A DNA stretch of 64,000 nt from Agrypnia vestita (lineage: Eukaryota > Arthropoda > Insecta > Trichoptera > Phryganeidae), in the NCBI GenBank assembly GCA_016648135.1, contig JADDOH010002133.1, positions 105,012 through 169,011 of the forward strand, in the 5' to 3' direction. This document shows positions 22,150-32,973 of the stretch, one piece after another (the stretch's first letter is position 1; every line of letters starts with the position of its first letter). The notes beneath the pieces were generated by a model. It did no database searches. It saw only the letters and a program-made list of their open reading frames with translations, and was not told the DNA's origin. Both the position numbers and the translations under genes were made by a program.

Positions 22150-22514
22150 ACAACAGATTGTCAGTTAACTTTGTAAAAACCACTACCAGATTTTAGGTCT
22201 ACCGGAGACGTACCCGTCTCTTCGTCGGGACCAACACTACACCACTACATTCACAATACATGGGGCAACACCCACTATAGACCCCGCCCCCTCTCACTCT
22301 CTTTCGGCAGATCCCCGATGGTTAATTTGGCTAATCGGTGCATGTTTCTTCCTGACAAGACTAACACGCATGTGATCAATTATCGGTGGAAGTGTAACAA
22401 TACTTTGGTTGAGGTGTGTAGTGTCGTGAATGTAGTGGTGTAGAGTTGGTCTCGAAACCGGTAGACCTAAAATCTGGTAGTGGTTTTTACAAAGTTAACT
22501 AACAATCTGTTATA
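22150..22514. mobile_element. Fold-back element with hammerhead-like motifs (family 2)
   Basis: Outer arms AACAGATTGTCAGTTAACTT and AGTTAACTAACAATCTGTT are inverted, and the inner sequence (ACACTACACCACTACATTCA against GAATGTAGTGGTGTAGAGTT) also pairs, so most of the 365 bp can fold back. Each arm holds a damaged hammerhead-like core (22196-22232 minus, 22448-22467 plus). A related half element lies at 60780-61000. Confidence 0.65.
22196..22232 (-). ncRNA. Damaged hammerhead-like motif 2
   Basis: Minus strand: stem I GGTC, core CCGACGA (expected CTGACGA), extra A, stem II GAGACG-GGTA-CGTCTC (six pairs), then the GAAAC block is deleted and CGGTA and stem I partner GACC follow. The copies at 22448 and 60907 keep TCTCGAAACCGGTAGACC, so the family form would have the palindrome ACCGGT and base A before GACC. 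Confidence 0.5.
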
Positions 22515-22722
22515 ATGTCTAACCACAAAGTTAATGCTTTAAATATTAATAATATTAAACCATTACACTTTGATATGTAACATGGTAATGTAGAACATAT
22601 GTGGGGTATGAAAGCAAAGGCAGCAATATCAAAAAGAAATTGAACGCAGTCATCGAGGATTACTTTTTTATAATGTACTGAATTCGAGATTTTATAGGAA
22701 ACATTATTTTGGAAAGGATGTA

Positions 22723-23153
22723 CAGGGTTATTTAGAAAATATTAATAACCTCGCAGGACCATATTCTTGCCTTGATTATGAGTCGAAAATGTTCAAGTTA
22801 TTATGACCTAATTAATATCAATAGTTATGGAGATATGCGACATCAAAGTTTGCATTTTTTTCAGTATTTTTGATTTATTTTTTGTAAAACGTTGGACCAT
22901 CATTACGATAACTTATATCGAATATTAAAAATATAATATTAAAGGGAATGAATTTTTCATATTCGATATAAGTTACTAGTAGTCCAACGTTTTACAAAAA
23001 ATAAGTCAGAAATATTGAAAAAAAATGCTAACTTTGATGTCGCATATCTCCATAACTATTGATGTAATGTCATGATAGCTTGAATATTTTCGACTCATAA
23101 TCAAGGCAGGAACATAGTCTTGCGAGGTTATTAATGTTTTCCAAATAACCCTG
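22723..23153. mobile_element. Fold-back MITE family F, copy 2
   Basis: Ends CAGGGTTATTTAGAAAA and TTTCCAAATAACCCTG are inverted. Both arms carry GTTATGGAGATATGCGACAT or its complement, and ATATCGAATAT lies near the centre. TA precedes the left end (22721-22722), as in mariner-type MITEs. Other copies are at 24118, 41496 and 52882. Confidence 0.7.
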
Positions 23154-23704
23154 CATAGGTACATAAAATCTGTAATTCAGTACATTCCAAATAGTAATGC
23201 TCGGTGACTGCGTTCAAAACATTTTTCTCATTTTTTGGATACTGCTGCCTTTACTTTTATACCCCACATATTATGCATAAATAAAATAATTTTAAAAGTA
23301 TTTAAATTCGGCGTTTCACATATAACATTGCAATATTTTACAAGATTAGCTAAATTCTGCTCTTCGATTACATCATTATGTTGCCACGTTGTTAAATAAT
23401 TCTAAAAAAAACTAAAATTCTAAATTTTACGTATATTATAACAGTATGTTGCAGATAACTAAATCATTATTAAGCTAGTTAAATTTTGCATATTAAAGAT
23501 ATTATTAAATTATTATATCACATTATTTTATAAATTGCTTTTTGAATCAATCAAATTTCTGATTTCACACACATTACAATTAATTAATAAATCATTTTGT
23601 AATTTGTTTAATTCTGCATTTCAAACACTTCATTAAAGTCAAGATATATTATACATAGATGCCTCATAGACGCGTAGCTATTTATACAGGAAAGTAAATA
23701 TGGA

Positions 23705-23830
23705 ATTCTTTTTGGTTGCTCATAGGACTTACGACCAATCGTGCGGCTGGCTTAAGTGATCACTTTACGTATTATAATTACAAGTTACAACATGTATATA
23801 TGTAACCTATAATTCCCACTGATAATACGT
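23705..23830. repeat. Partial MITE family G
   Basis: CATAGGACTTACGACCAAT and GGCTTAAGTGATCACTTTAC match the family G core in reverse orientation. The arms are missing. Confidence 0.5.
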
Positions 23831-24117
23831 ATGTTCCAATTGTTTTTTGTCCTTGCGCCTTGGAGGCAAAGAAGAGGTTTTGTGTGGACGCCTACCCGTC
23901 CCGCTCGCATTCACATGAGTGTCAGCGGGGCGGTGAGTACGACCACTTTAGTATTTAAAAAATGCCGAACACGGGTGGTGAAAGTAGGGCTGATATGGGA
24001 GCTATTGTTGATAGAAAGACCCTGGGTGTGTGGTGGGTCCCTCTTCATTACATAATATAACGTTCATAATTTCACCCACGATTGACCATCACATCTATAG
24101 AATTTTTGAAAGATGTA
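23831..24117. other. No gene recognised
   Basis: A GC-richer patch (23860-24040) has a 74-codon open frame without a recognisable domain. No splice context ties it to the receptor. Confidence 0.3.
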
Positions 24118-24676
24118 TAGGTATTATTTGGAAACCATGAATAACCTCGCAAGAATATATTCCTGCCTTGATTATGAGTCGAAAATGTGCAATCAACCAT
24201 GACCTAATATCAATAGTTATGGAGATATGCGACATCAATGTTTGCATTTTTTTCCAAAATTTCAGACTTTTTATTTTACAAAAACTAGAGCTGTCATTCC
24301 AGTAACTTACATCGATTACGAAAAATTCATTCGTTTCAATACAAGTTAAGTAAAATGATAAATACCCTGCAGAAATTCCAATTGGAATGTTTTCCAATTG
24401 GAATTTGAAGGTTTTCATTATTTTATTTGACTTGTATTAAAGGGAAGAAATTTATCGTATTCAATATAAGTTACTGTAGGTAATAATAGACCAACGTTTT
24501 ACAAAAAATAAGTCAGAAATATTGAAAAAAAAAAAGAAAAATTTTTATGTCGCATATCTCCCTAACTAACGATATTAGGTCATGGTTGCTTGAACATTTT
24601 CGACTCATTATCAAAGCAGGTTGTAGCAAATCAGGTATAGTCCTGCGAGGTTATTAATGTTTTCCAAATAAACCTG
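24118..24676. mobile_element. Fold-back MITE family F, copy 3
   Basis: The left end reads TATTATTTGGAAACCATGAA and the right end ATGTTTTCCAAATAAACCTG. The GGAGATATGCGACATCAATG block and its complement lie in the two arms. It is longer than copy 2 because of insertions in the centre and right arm. Confidence 0.65.
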
Positions 24677-24889
24677 CATATGTTATCTTTATACACCTCG
24701 TGAACGTGAACGTGAATGGTGTGATCGCCATCTGTGGTTGAAATTTGTCTTCCCCCTTAACCAGTATAGATGTCGCCGTTGGTAATGAGATATCTATTTT
24801 TATTATGATACCTCTGCAGATAAAATCCCGTATTGTGTTCTTAAAAAATTTGAACATATTCAAAATATTCTGAATATCATTAGGTATAT

Positions 24890-25140
24890 GTAGTATGTCA
24901 TAAGGTTGCTTTATTTATTTTTTTATTTCTATTTAACTTTAAATATAAAATTTTGTTTGGACTGTACCTGTCTCACTAGAAATATCTGTGTTGAGACAGG
25001 CATAGTTTACAATATTGTGTAGGTTCAAAACATAGTAAATAGATAATAATGTGTTTAAAGTAACATAATAGAAAATATATCATATATATTAGGTTATATT
25101 GTGTTAGTGTGTTTGTGTAAGTGTGCCTATTTAATCTCTC
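24890..25140. repeat. Dispersed repeat I, copy 1
   Basis: TAAATATAAAATTTTG, TGCCTGTCTCA-like text, TATCTGTGTTGAGACAGGCA and AAAGTAACATAATA recur at 60515-60730. The TGAGACAGG/CCTGTCTCA pair forms a small hairpin. It may be a LINE 3' end; no coding part was identified. Confidence 0.5.
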
Positions 25141-25199
25141 TACTTTTATAGCAATTTTTTGAGTTGCAATAATTGGATTGAGTGCTCTCATAGTTGCTC

Positions 25200-26051
25200 C
25201 TCCCCATGCAATTATGCCGTGTTCTATAATTTATTGGCAGATTTCGAAGTATACCTTAACAGACGACAGGTTTTGTATGACTCATTCGAAAAATATATTT
25301 CCCTCTCATTTGCACTACCATTGGCTCCATGCAAAAGAATAGGACAGATGATAAAAGAATGAGATGATCATATCAAAGTTAATCCCGATTAAACAATAAT
25401 TTTAAATCCAATTTAATTCCGAATTTCACATATATGCAGGTTGTGTTTCCGTACTACAATATTGACCACTTGATTGTAGCCGTAATATGATAAATGTTAA
25501 AAAAAAATGACCCACGAATGATCATGGTGAATTCAATTTTTTACTTTTAAAAGTAGACCATATTCAAATATTCTGCTTTGACATTATAATTTACTGTTTT
25601 GCATACGAAAACAAAATCTTTTTAATTTCCCAGATATAAATGCAAATTTGTGGACGGCGAATTTCGCATTTGCTTTGTGTCCAAAAATATTTTGCATTAA
25701 TATTTGTGAAATATTCAACACATTGCTGCTGTAAATTTCCCAGTTTAGCTTTGAATCTGATTATCCTGCCCATTATCGGAGTGAATTTTCATGTTTCACC
25801 AAATGTATGCAGATTTTGTTCTGAATAATGTATAAATGGTCCAAAGGGAACACTAAAAAAATATGTTACATGTCTCAGACATGTGTCACACTACCCCTCC
25901 AGAGTATATGTTTTCTGGTTCGAAAAAAAAACGTAATTTCAGTAGAATAAATAAAAATATAATTTATTCTTCAAAAACAGCAAAATAAATTTATCGTGAC
26001 ATTATTAATATAATTATTAAAATAATTAATAAAAAAACTTATCCATAACAA
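25200..26051. other. No gene recognised
   Basis: AT-rich sequence; open frames at 25591-25828 on opposite strands are shadows of each other without a domain. Confidence 0.4.
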
Positions 26052-26922
26052 CCAAGTTTTTATTATACTCACTTTCTTTGTAAAATATTACAACAATTAA
26101 AGACGAATTAAGACATATAACACAATATTAAACTTACAGGAATTCAATATATTTATAAAATTTCAGATGTTTTGAGCTTTGATAAGACACTTCATGCTTT
26201 GAAGATTAAATTCTTAAAACATTTGTCAGTCAATTTAATCAAAATTTTGATAGATTCAATTATCAGCAATATCGTAACTTATGAATTTCTAGCGTCAAAT
26301 GATTTAAAATAGTCAGAATCAGATTTGAGTAATGTAGAATTTTTCAAAACTAAGCAGATATATTATTATTATTCTTTTTTTTCCCACAAACCGAAGGGTG
26401 CTGTCATCTGTGAACCAATTGTCGTAAATTTTTGAAATTCGTAGTGCAGTACCTATTACACCGACGGAGTAATTCAAATTTTAAATATTCCGTGACGTCA
26501 TCAGTCCGCCGTTGGTAGTAATCAAACTTTTCTTGCAAACTGCGGTTCAAACGAAATATAATGGTGTTTTGATTTAAACCTGGTATGGATGTTGATATTT
26601 TTTAAGTGAGTATACCTATATTTTTAATTTTAATGATTTCACGTTTTTTAAAATTATATCGGTTATTTTATTCATTTCCTAGAAAATTTGTATGGTTTCC
26701 AATTTGAAAAAACCATTAAAATTCCGAAAAATTCAAAATTATACTAAAATTATTTTTAAAATTTAAACGAAATCTTTAGATCATTTTTATCGTCGCAACG
26801 AGTGTGCCTGCAAAGTTTCAGCTCGATTGGATCACGGGAAAAGGGTTAAAAATCGATCTAAAGTTTTTTCGATAGAAAAGCAGACGCTACGAGTTAAAAG
26901 AAAGGGAGTAATAAACTTAGTT
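26052..26922 (+). mobile_element. TIR element family H, copy 2
   Basis: It starts near AACCAAGTTTTTATTATAC and ends AAAGAAAGGGAGTAATAAAC. It shares with 19550-20311, in opposite direction, TAAAGACGAATTA, GACACTTCATGC, ATTCCGTGACGTCATC, CAGCTCGATTGGATCACGGG and the ends. Copies 1 and 2 lie on either side of the receptor exon at 21292 in inverted orientation. Confidence 0.65.
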
Positions 26923-26943
26923 TTCCCCACTTTTGTATTGAAA

Positions 26944-26985
26944 ATATCAACATGTTTCAGAGCCCATGGCCCCTTCGTAATACAG
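26944..26985 (-). ncRNA. Decayed hammerhead-like motif 5
   Basis: Minus strand: a decayed core ATTACGA, extra A, stem II GGGGCC-ATG-GGCTCT (all six pairs possible with two G-T), GAA, palindrome ACATGT, T. Stem I is not preserved. An AAGTGG box follows about 20 bases downstream as in families 2-4. Confidence 0.35.
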
Positions 26986-27352
26986 TTGTATACTAGTATA
27001 CAATTGTATCCTGACTTGGGTGTCTCTTTGGTCGATATGATTCACCACTTTCTCCTTATCTATTGACCAGATATCTTAAGCCAAGACATAAGCAAGCAAT
27101 AATGTTGAACAATGGCTTTGAACCGATAAAGTAACATCTTCCGCCTCTAAACAATTTGCCTAACCATTCGACCACCCATTGACCAGATTTGTGTCTGGTC
27201 AATGGCTGATTGTCCGCACGATGTTTTGTGCCAATCTCACAAGGTTACATCGCCGAGCGAGTGCGATGAAATCAATTATTCCACTTCTGGGGAATATTTT
27301 TGAAGTTATAGGTAGTTCTTTTGGCGCGTCATATTTTCACGTTGCATATTTT

Positions 27353-27726
27353 TGGCTAAAGCCAAGATAATGGTCCCATTGCCATATACAACGAAAATCC
27401 CATATACAACGAAAATGAGTATTTCACTATATTATTGAATGTGCTAATAACAAAAAGAAAGACAATTTAAGTTTAAATAGTAAGTATTAAATAAGATATT
27501 ACACTTTAAAGTTCCGAAAAATGCACTGCATATTTTGACATTTCATAGGCAATATATGAGGTTAGGTTAGGTTATTAGGTTTGGTTAGGTTAGGTTATTA
27601 GGTTTAGTTTGTTTAATTTAGATTACGATTATTTTAGTTAGATTAAATTAACAGGACGTTAAATTACACAGTGAATTACTTATTTTCATTGTATGAACAA
27701 CGGGACCATCATCTTGGATTATTCCA
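27353..27726. mobile_element. MITE with internal TTAGG-like repeats, copy 1
   Basis: Ends CCAAGATAATGGTCCCATTG and CAACGGGACCATCATCTTGG are inverted. The interior at 27558-27606 is AGGTTAGGTTAGG-type sequence resembling the insect telomere unit TTAGG. A second copy with the same ends is at 59692-60042. Confidence 0.65.
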
Positions 27727-28489
27727 TATTTTTTTGTCCAGTTTCATTTTAAGTCTGTCAGATTGTTTGGTCTCCGGCTGAGAATTGGTCTGAATTGCAA
27801 TTTATCATACAAAACACATTTGAATTGGAACATCCTTCATAGGAACTGAAATTTGTCGCAGATATTACCAATATGATTTACAAATGAATTAGAAATGATA
27901 GAGATGCTTCTCCTCTCAGCATTCATTATAAATATCACTAAAACCTTTCATTCAAATAACACCTTTATTCCTCGAGTCGTAGATACTTAGATGTCACCCT
28001 CGGACGAATTTACAATACCATAGATAAATACACACAAAAGTGTTGCCGTAACACAGGTAGTTTATTAAATAGTTTTGGAATTAGGTACTATTCGGTCCGG
28101 ACTCCGTACAAATTATTTGTTTTTTATTTATGCCAAAGAAGCATCACTTCTTATGCGCATACGTAAATACACGCACGTATTTTTTTATCTTTAAGATTTC
28201 CCAACGGCGAATACGTTACCTCTTTCCAGATGGCTCGAGGTAACAAAATTAGAATTGTGCAAAGCAAAATAAATGCATCACTGCACGGAGATGACCACAA
28301 GGTTATCTAAAACTCCCGTCAAGTTAAAATTATGTTTGACGTCAAACGCAGAAAAGTGCCTTTGGGGGTGACTTCTATAACCATTTCTAGCTCCCTTCGG
28401 TTGCCGCTATGTTATAGTTTGCAAGACTCGTCCCTTTATGACAAAGAAGTCTACGTATTATATGGACGTATCAGCTCACTTGGAAAACT
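27727..28489. other. No gene recognised
   Basis: Mixed-composition sequence with no recognised domain, exon or terminal repeat. Confidence 0.4.
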
Positions 28490-28548
28490 AATATAATTAT
28501 AATTTATATAAAATTACTTTATTAACACCACTTTTTTATTGAAAAACT

Positions 28549-28585
28549 TCAACTTAGTTCGAAGCCAATGGCTTCTTCGTCAGGA
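28549..28585 (-). ncRNA. Hammerhead-like motif 3
   Basis: Minus strand: core CTGACGA, extra A, stem II GAAGCC-ATT-GGCTTC (six pairs), then GAACTAAGTTGAAG. The other arm (29186-29206, plus) keeps GGCTTCGAAACGTGTTGAA, giving the stem III block ACGTGT (A-T, C-G, G-T) followed by T. Stem I supports only two pairs. Confidence 0.5.
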
Positions 28586-28924
28586 TAACAAAAATAAATA
28601 TAATAATAATAAATAAGTATAGATAATTAAAATATTAAAAAAGTTATATATGGAAAATGAATAATATAAAGTACCTACTTAACATGAAAATAAATTTAAA
28701 AGATAACTATTTGCAAAAAGGACCCGATTATTTATAACATTCTATTTACTATTAACACTCTTTCTTATTTACAAAATTTCTAATTTATTGAACTGTGATT
28801 CTGTATAATTTGTATGTAAAATTTTTAAACCCTTATTAATTGAATATTATAAATAATCAGGCCCTTTTTGCAAATAGTTATCTTTTAAATTTATTTTCAT
28901 GTTAAGTAGGTAATTTTTTTTTTT

Positions 28925-29103
28925 TTTTTAAAATAGAGATGCGAACACGGAATACGTGTCACATCAATATTCTTACTATTTTCAAACTAAGCTAAACGCT
29001 TGTGCTATGAAAATAGGACTAACTTGCTAGTCTGAAGTGAGGTTCGAACCCGCGACCTTTGGATCACGAGGCGAGTGTCCTAACCACAAGACCAACAAGC
29101 TAC
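28925..29103 (-). repeat. tRNA-derived SINE nested in the fold-back element
   Basis: Minus-strand copy of the SINE at 6483. The B box appears as GGTTCGAACC, the head as TTGTTGGTCTTGTGGTTAGG, and the 3' end runs into an A tract (T tract at 28915-28930). It is one of the better preserved copies. Confidence 0.75.
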
Positions 29104-29382
29104 TCCTTTATATTATTCATTTTCCATATAAATAACTTTTTAAATATTTTGATTATCTATACTTCGATTTTTAAATTTTATTTTTGGCTTCGAAACGTGT
29201 TGAATTTTTTAAATAAAAAAGTGGTGTTTACAAAGTTATTTTATATAAATTATAATTATTTCACCACAAAATAATTTTGCTATATTTGAAGAAGAAGTAA
29301 TATAATTATCACTAAGACGATAGTCCCTCGACGCTTTGCACTGAAAGGGCTATAGAATCGTTGTAATAGACATGTTCACTAA

Positions 29383-30141
29383 AGCCATGTATTCACTAGG
29401 GGACAAATTGTCCCTCAACAGCACGCGTGGCACAGAGTCTACGTGACGTTGCAACGTCGTGCACTGTTCCGCGACGGCGCGCACAACATAGCGCGGCATT
29501 TCTACGTGCCGTGGCAACGTTGCCATGCGCACGGTACCCGAGCGTACTCACTGCAACATTCCGCGGAGCGTCAGTACCACGTGGTATGTTTACAAGTGAA
29601 TACGCATGCGCTGTATCTGTCAAGATGACAGTGTGGGGAAACGAAATTGTTCTTGAACTCATCGAGCTGTATCGATCGAAGATCGCATAGAATGTCCGTC
29701 CTTCTTTTTCTTTGCAGTAAAGAATTTCGCATTCTCCTCTTTTTTCTCCTCTTACGTTTCGATAAACTCATTAATATAAACAGATACGCAGTTGACATCA
29801 TAACCTCCTAGGGCCACATTTCTGTGACGTGGAAAACAATAATTATTTGCAAAAAGGACCTTGTTTTTAATAATATTCAATTTACTACAGTAAAACCTCG
29901 TTAATTTGAAATTGCGACCCAAAAAAACATTTTGAATTGCGCGGAACCCCGTTTTCGCCAAATGAGATACCGCAGCTGTCATCCATAACCTCATCGGATG
30001 ACATTTCCGCGACAAGATATGCGAGTCCCGGTGTGTACACGTCAAATGATCCCGTCATTGTCCCCGAAACATGAGCGTAGATGTTGATGCGACATGCCGA
30101 GTGGAATGTTTCGCGATTTGTCCCCTAGTGAATACATGGCT
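29383..30141. mobile_element. PIF/Harbinger-like element with a MADF relic
   Basis: The ends AGCCATGTATTCACTAGGGG and its complement (both continuing to ACAAAT) are bounded by TAA at 29380-29382 and 30142-30144, a TWA-type duplication. The left subterminal region (29410-29590) is a CpG-rich patch of ACGTG/GCAACGT/CGTGG units. A + strand MADF start lies inside at 29625. No DDE transposase is present. Confidence 0.8.
29625..29690 (+). pseudogene. Start of a MADF domain
   Basis: The + strand reads MTVWGNEIVLELIELYRSKI and then a stop. W-EIVLELIELYRS is the first helix of a MADF domain as found in the accessory DNA-binding protein of PIF/Harbinger elements. Everything after this helix is lost. 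Confidence 0.55.
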
Positions 30142-30144
30142 TAA

Positions 30145-30779
30145 TGCTTTAGTTATGGAACACTCGAGGATCCAAGATTGTTGCTGGAAAGATAAAGGCT
30201 AAAGAGTACGACCACCGCCTCGATTGAGACCAGAATAAAGATGCCACTGGCTGTCTTCAGGAGGAGGAAAATCATTAAGGATACAAACAGATCATAACCT
30301 GGGGGGTCACGATCCTCAGTAATGAAGAAATTGATTGGAGCAGAAAACCTACGCAGCAACAACTGCCCTAGTTTAATCAATCACGAACCGCACATTAAGG
30401 TGTTTAAAAACCACTCGACGGACATTAATTGCAACTATTAACTTAGTAATCTTGTAATCAATTTATCTTTGTGAGTTCTAATTATAATATTATTGAACTA
30501 TTTTCAATTTAATTCCAGTTTTAAGATTCATTATCTACGTTATACAATATTGTCATATATTTTCCGCTATGACGTTCGAGAAAAACATTTTGGTAAGTGA
30601 TGTACTTTGTTTGAAAATAGTTAACGACTCTTTTATATATCAGAACTCTTGAATGTTCGCGCTTGAAAACGATCAATGAGCGAAAAATGTAGCTCCGTTT
30701 TATGTCGTTCGCTGATCGCAGTTTTTAACTTTAACGCGCCTGTCTTCGAGGGTGTCTTCTGTATATTGTTGTCAACAGG
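30145..30779. other. No gene recognised
   Basis: No recognised coding or terminal-repeat structure. Confidence 0.4.
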
Positions 30780-31040
30780 AATTTCAACATTAAAGTTTGC
30801 ATTTATTTCAATACTTCTGACATTATTTTCAATATTTCTGTCAATAATTGGAGTATCATGAAAGCGATTTATATCGTATATTTAAAATTCATTCGCTTTG
30901 TTTCAAGTGAAATACCATTTCATTAAACCGTTCTGATATTTGAACCAATTTTTTTGCAAGGTTTTAATAATTTTATTTAAATTGTATCAAAGCGAACGAA
31001 TTTTTAATATTCGATGTAAATTACTACAAGGCATAATGTG
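30780..31040. repeat. Central part of a family F-like fold-back repeat
   Basis: AAATTCATTCGCTTTG and CAAAGCGAACGAATTTT are inverted about a TTTGCAAGGTTTTAAT centre, as in the middle of the element at 52882. The outer arms are missing. Confidence 0.45.
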
Positions 31041-31439
31041 TATAGAAGCTTCGGGCCGCTTTAAATTTTTCTAGGTTATTCGAGGCACCCTTGGATGCTT
31101 CTTTTTCTTTATTTTTAATTATCTTAATAACATGTAGCGAAATCGTAAAACGATTCGTAACATTTTATAACTACCTGTATTACCCTAATATCTAAGTTTT
31201 TTTCATTTCAAATTCCTCGTGACTCCGTCTTTGAAGACTGGTTAAAAACTAATAAACGCAACTTAAAAAGATTTCACTACGAACACTTGAATTGAGTTTA
31301 CTGCTTACAAAAAGTGTGGAAATGGACTACAGAATCAATGTCAAGGGATGGGTGCCACTCTGTTGTGACTGCGTTCGTGGACTTTCTAGTCCCGTGTGGC
31401 CAACTAGTACCTACTTTATTTAGTTATTAGTGATCGATT

Positions 31440-31985
31440 CGTGGGTCTTTTCGGTATCTGGTCTAATATGAAGCGATTTTGCCGAAAGCCACACTGATAA
31501 TCTCCTATTATCCTCCTATAATCCCTGCGTGTGGTTCTAATTTCCTTAGGATTAATGTTGATAACACCTTGTACACTGTTATAATCAATTTGGTACCTCT
31601 GTGGTTACCGCAGTCCTTTTTATCTCCTTTTTTGTGGATCGCGATCCTCATCTCTCCGTATTTTCACTGCTCCATGAGTGGTTAGATTTTCCAGATTTTG
31701 ATCACAATTAAATGTAGCTCTTCTGCCAACTCATTCCTCTCATGCTTTACATTACAGACATCTTCGACAAAAGGTTTCTCCATTAGAAGTTCCACCGTGC
31801 TCTAGCTGACAGTAGCACCATGGTCGGCATTAGACACAGTGAGGAGATTGTCAAAATACTTTTTCATGTCTGAGGAACGTCCACATCATCTACTACAAAA
31901 TTAACATCAACACCCCGCATGATATTACACTTCTACCGTTTTTTCCCTCACTATCTCCGTTGATGCGTTTATAGAATTCTTGAAT
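31440..31985 (-). pseudogene. LINE reverse transcriptase, fingers region
   Basis: On the minus strand, in shifting frames, one reads HKKGDKKDCGNHRG, then YKVLSTLILRKLEPH, then GDYQCGFRQNRFILDQI. These are the conserved N-terminal RT motifs of many non-LTR retrotransposons (IPKKGD-C-NYRGI, YK-L-KI-RL, Q-GFR-GRST-DQI). Several frameshifts separate them, so it is dead. Confidence 0.7.
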
Positions 31986-32751
31986 ATATTTGAAATTTCG
32001 TCGCTACTTTATGTTGTTGATTTATATATTCGTATATATGAGGCTTATCTATTCTAATTTAACAATCTAACAATAAAATTTATCACATTTTAGTCATAAG
32101 CATCCTGGAATATAATTCCACACTTTGGTCATCATATATAAAATTAATTCCTACAAAAATGCAATAATAAGTACAGCATTAGTTTCTCAGATTCATAAAT
32201 TATAAGTTACATATTCCAATTGACAATCTTGACTAAAATTATTTAATGCAATTAATTAATTTAACAGACTTTCGCAGCGCAAAAAAAAATAAAGGGCATT
32301 GTGGATTGCCCAGGTTTGGCGAACATGATTAATTATCGTATTCCCTACCGTTGTAGCTCGCTCCATTTCAATCTATTTCATGCAGGTGTTTGCCACTCTT
32401 ATTTTTATAAGAGTATTTATTCTAGAATAATTCAATGCTGTCGATTTATTTTGTACAAGTAGCATTGGTGCTTTTAAAAAACACGCGCACGCAAGTGTTG
32501 AAAAAGTTATCTGTATCCTTTTAATATTGTTATTAATTTTATTTGTTTGATTTATAATTTTTTCTCACAAATTTTGTATTGTATATTAATGATTTTCTTT
32601 ATTATATTACTTAATTTTTACGTAACCTTTATTTTCTTTACATATTTAAGTTATTAAAGAGTTAAGGTTGTTATTACGGTCGTTAGACGTATTTAACTGT
32701 AAATAGTTGCGAATATTTTATACGAACCGTATGTTTTTCCGAGAAACGATT

Positions 32752-32792
32752 CTCGACGTTTCGTTGAATGCTTATTCAACGTCATAAGGAGG
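32752..32792 (-). ncRNA. Hammerhead-like motif 6, left arm
   Basis: Minus strand: stem I CTC, core CTTATGA (one change from CTGATGA), extra C, stem II GTTGAAT-AAGC-ATTCAAC (seven pairs, tetraloop), GAA, palindrome ACGT, C, stem I partner GAG. Confidence 0.5.
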
Positions 32793-32926
32793 ACGACCTT
32801 TACCCGCGGAGGTAGAGGGCGGACTGGTTACTGCTTTCGGCAACAACTCCACAACAAAGTGCATATAATTTGCGGCCTCGAAAGCAGTAATCAGTCCGCC
32901 CTCTACCTCCGCGGGTAAAGGTCGTC

Positions 32927-32973
32927 CTCCTGATGACGTTGAATAAGCATTCAATATTCAACGAAACGTCGAG
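32927..32973 (+). ncRNA. Hammerhead-like motif 6, right arm
   Basis: Plus strand: stem I CTC, perfect core CTGATGA, extra C, stem II GTTGAAT...ATTCAAC with an enlarged loop caused by a small duplication, GAA, palindrome ACGT, C, partner GAG. Confidence 0.55.

Larger units (their letters stand above)
28490..29275. mobile_element. Fold-back element with hammerhead-like motif 3, split by a SINE
   Basis: Left arm TATAATTTATATAAAATTAC and right arm AGTTATTTTATATAAATTAT are inverted, as are the inner blocks TTTGCAAAAAGGACC and GGCCCTTTTTGCAAATAG. The right arm is interrupted at 28910-29105 by a minus-strand SINE; comparison with the left arm (AAAGTACCTACTTAACATG) shows the pre-insertion sequence. 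Confidence 0.7.

Noticed and set aside
27558..27606. True telomere tract
   Set aside because: It is short, imperfect and lies within a MITE with a second copy at 59.9 kb.
29990..30085. Another hammerhead-like motif at CCCGAAACATGAGCG
   Set aside because: GAAACATG is present but no CTGANGA core or stem II partner lies upstream.
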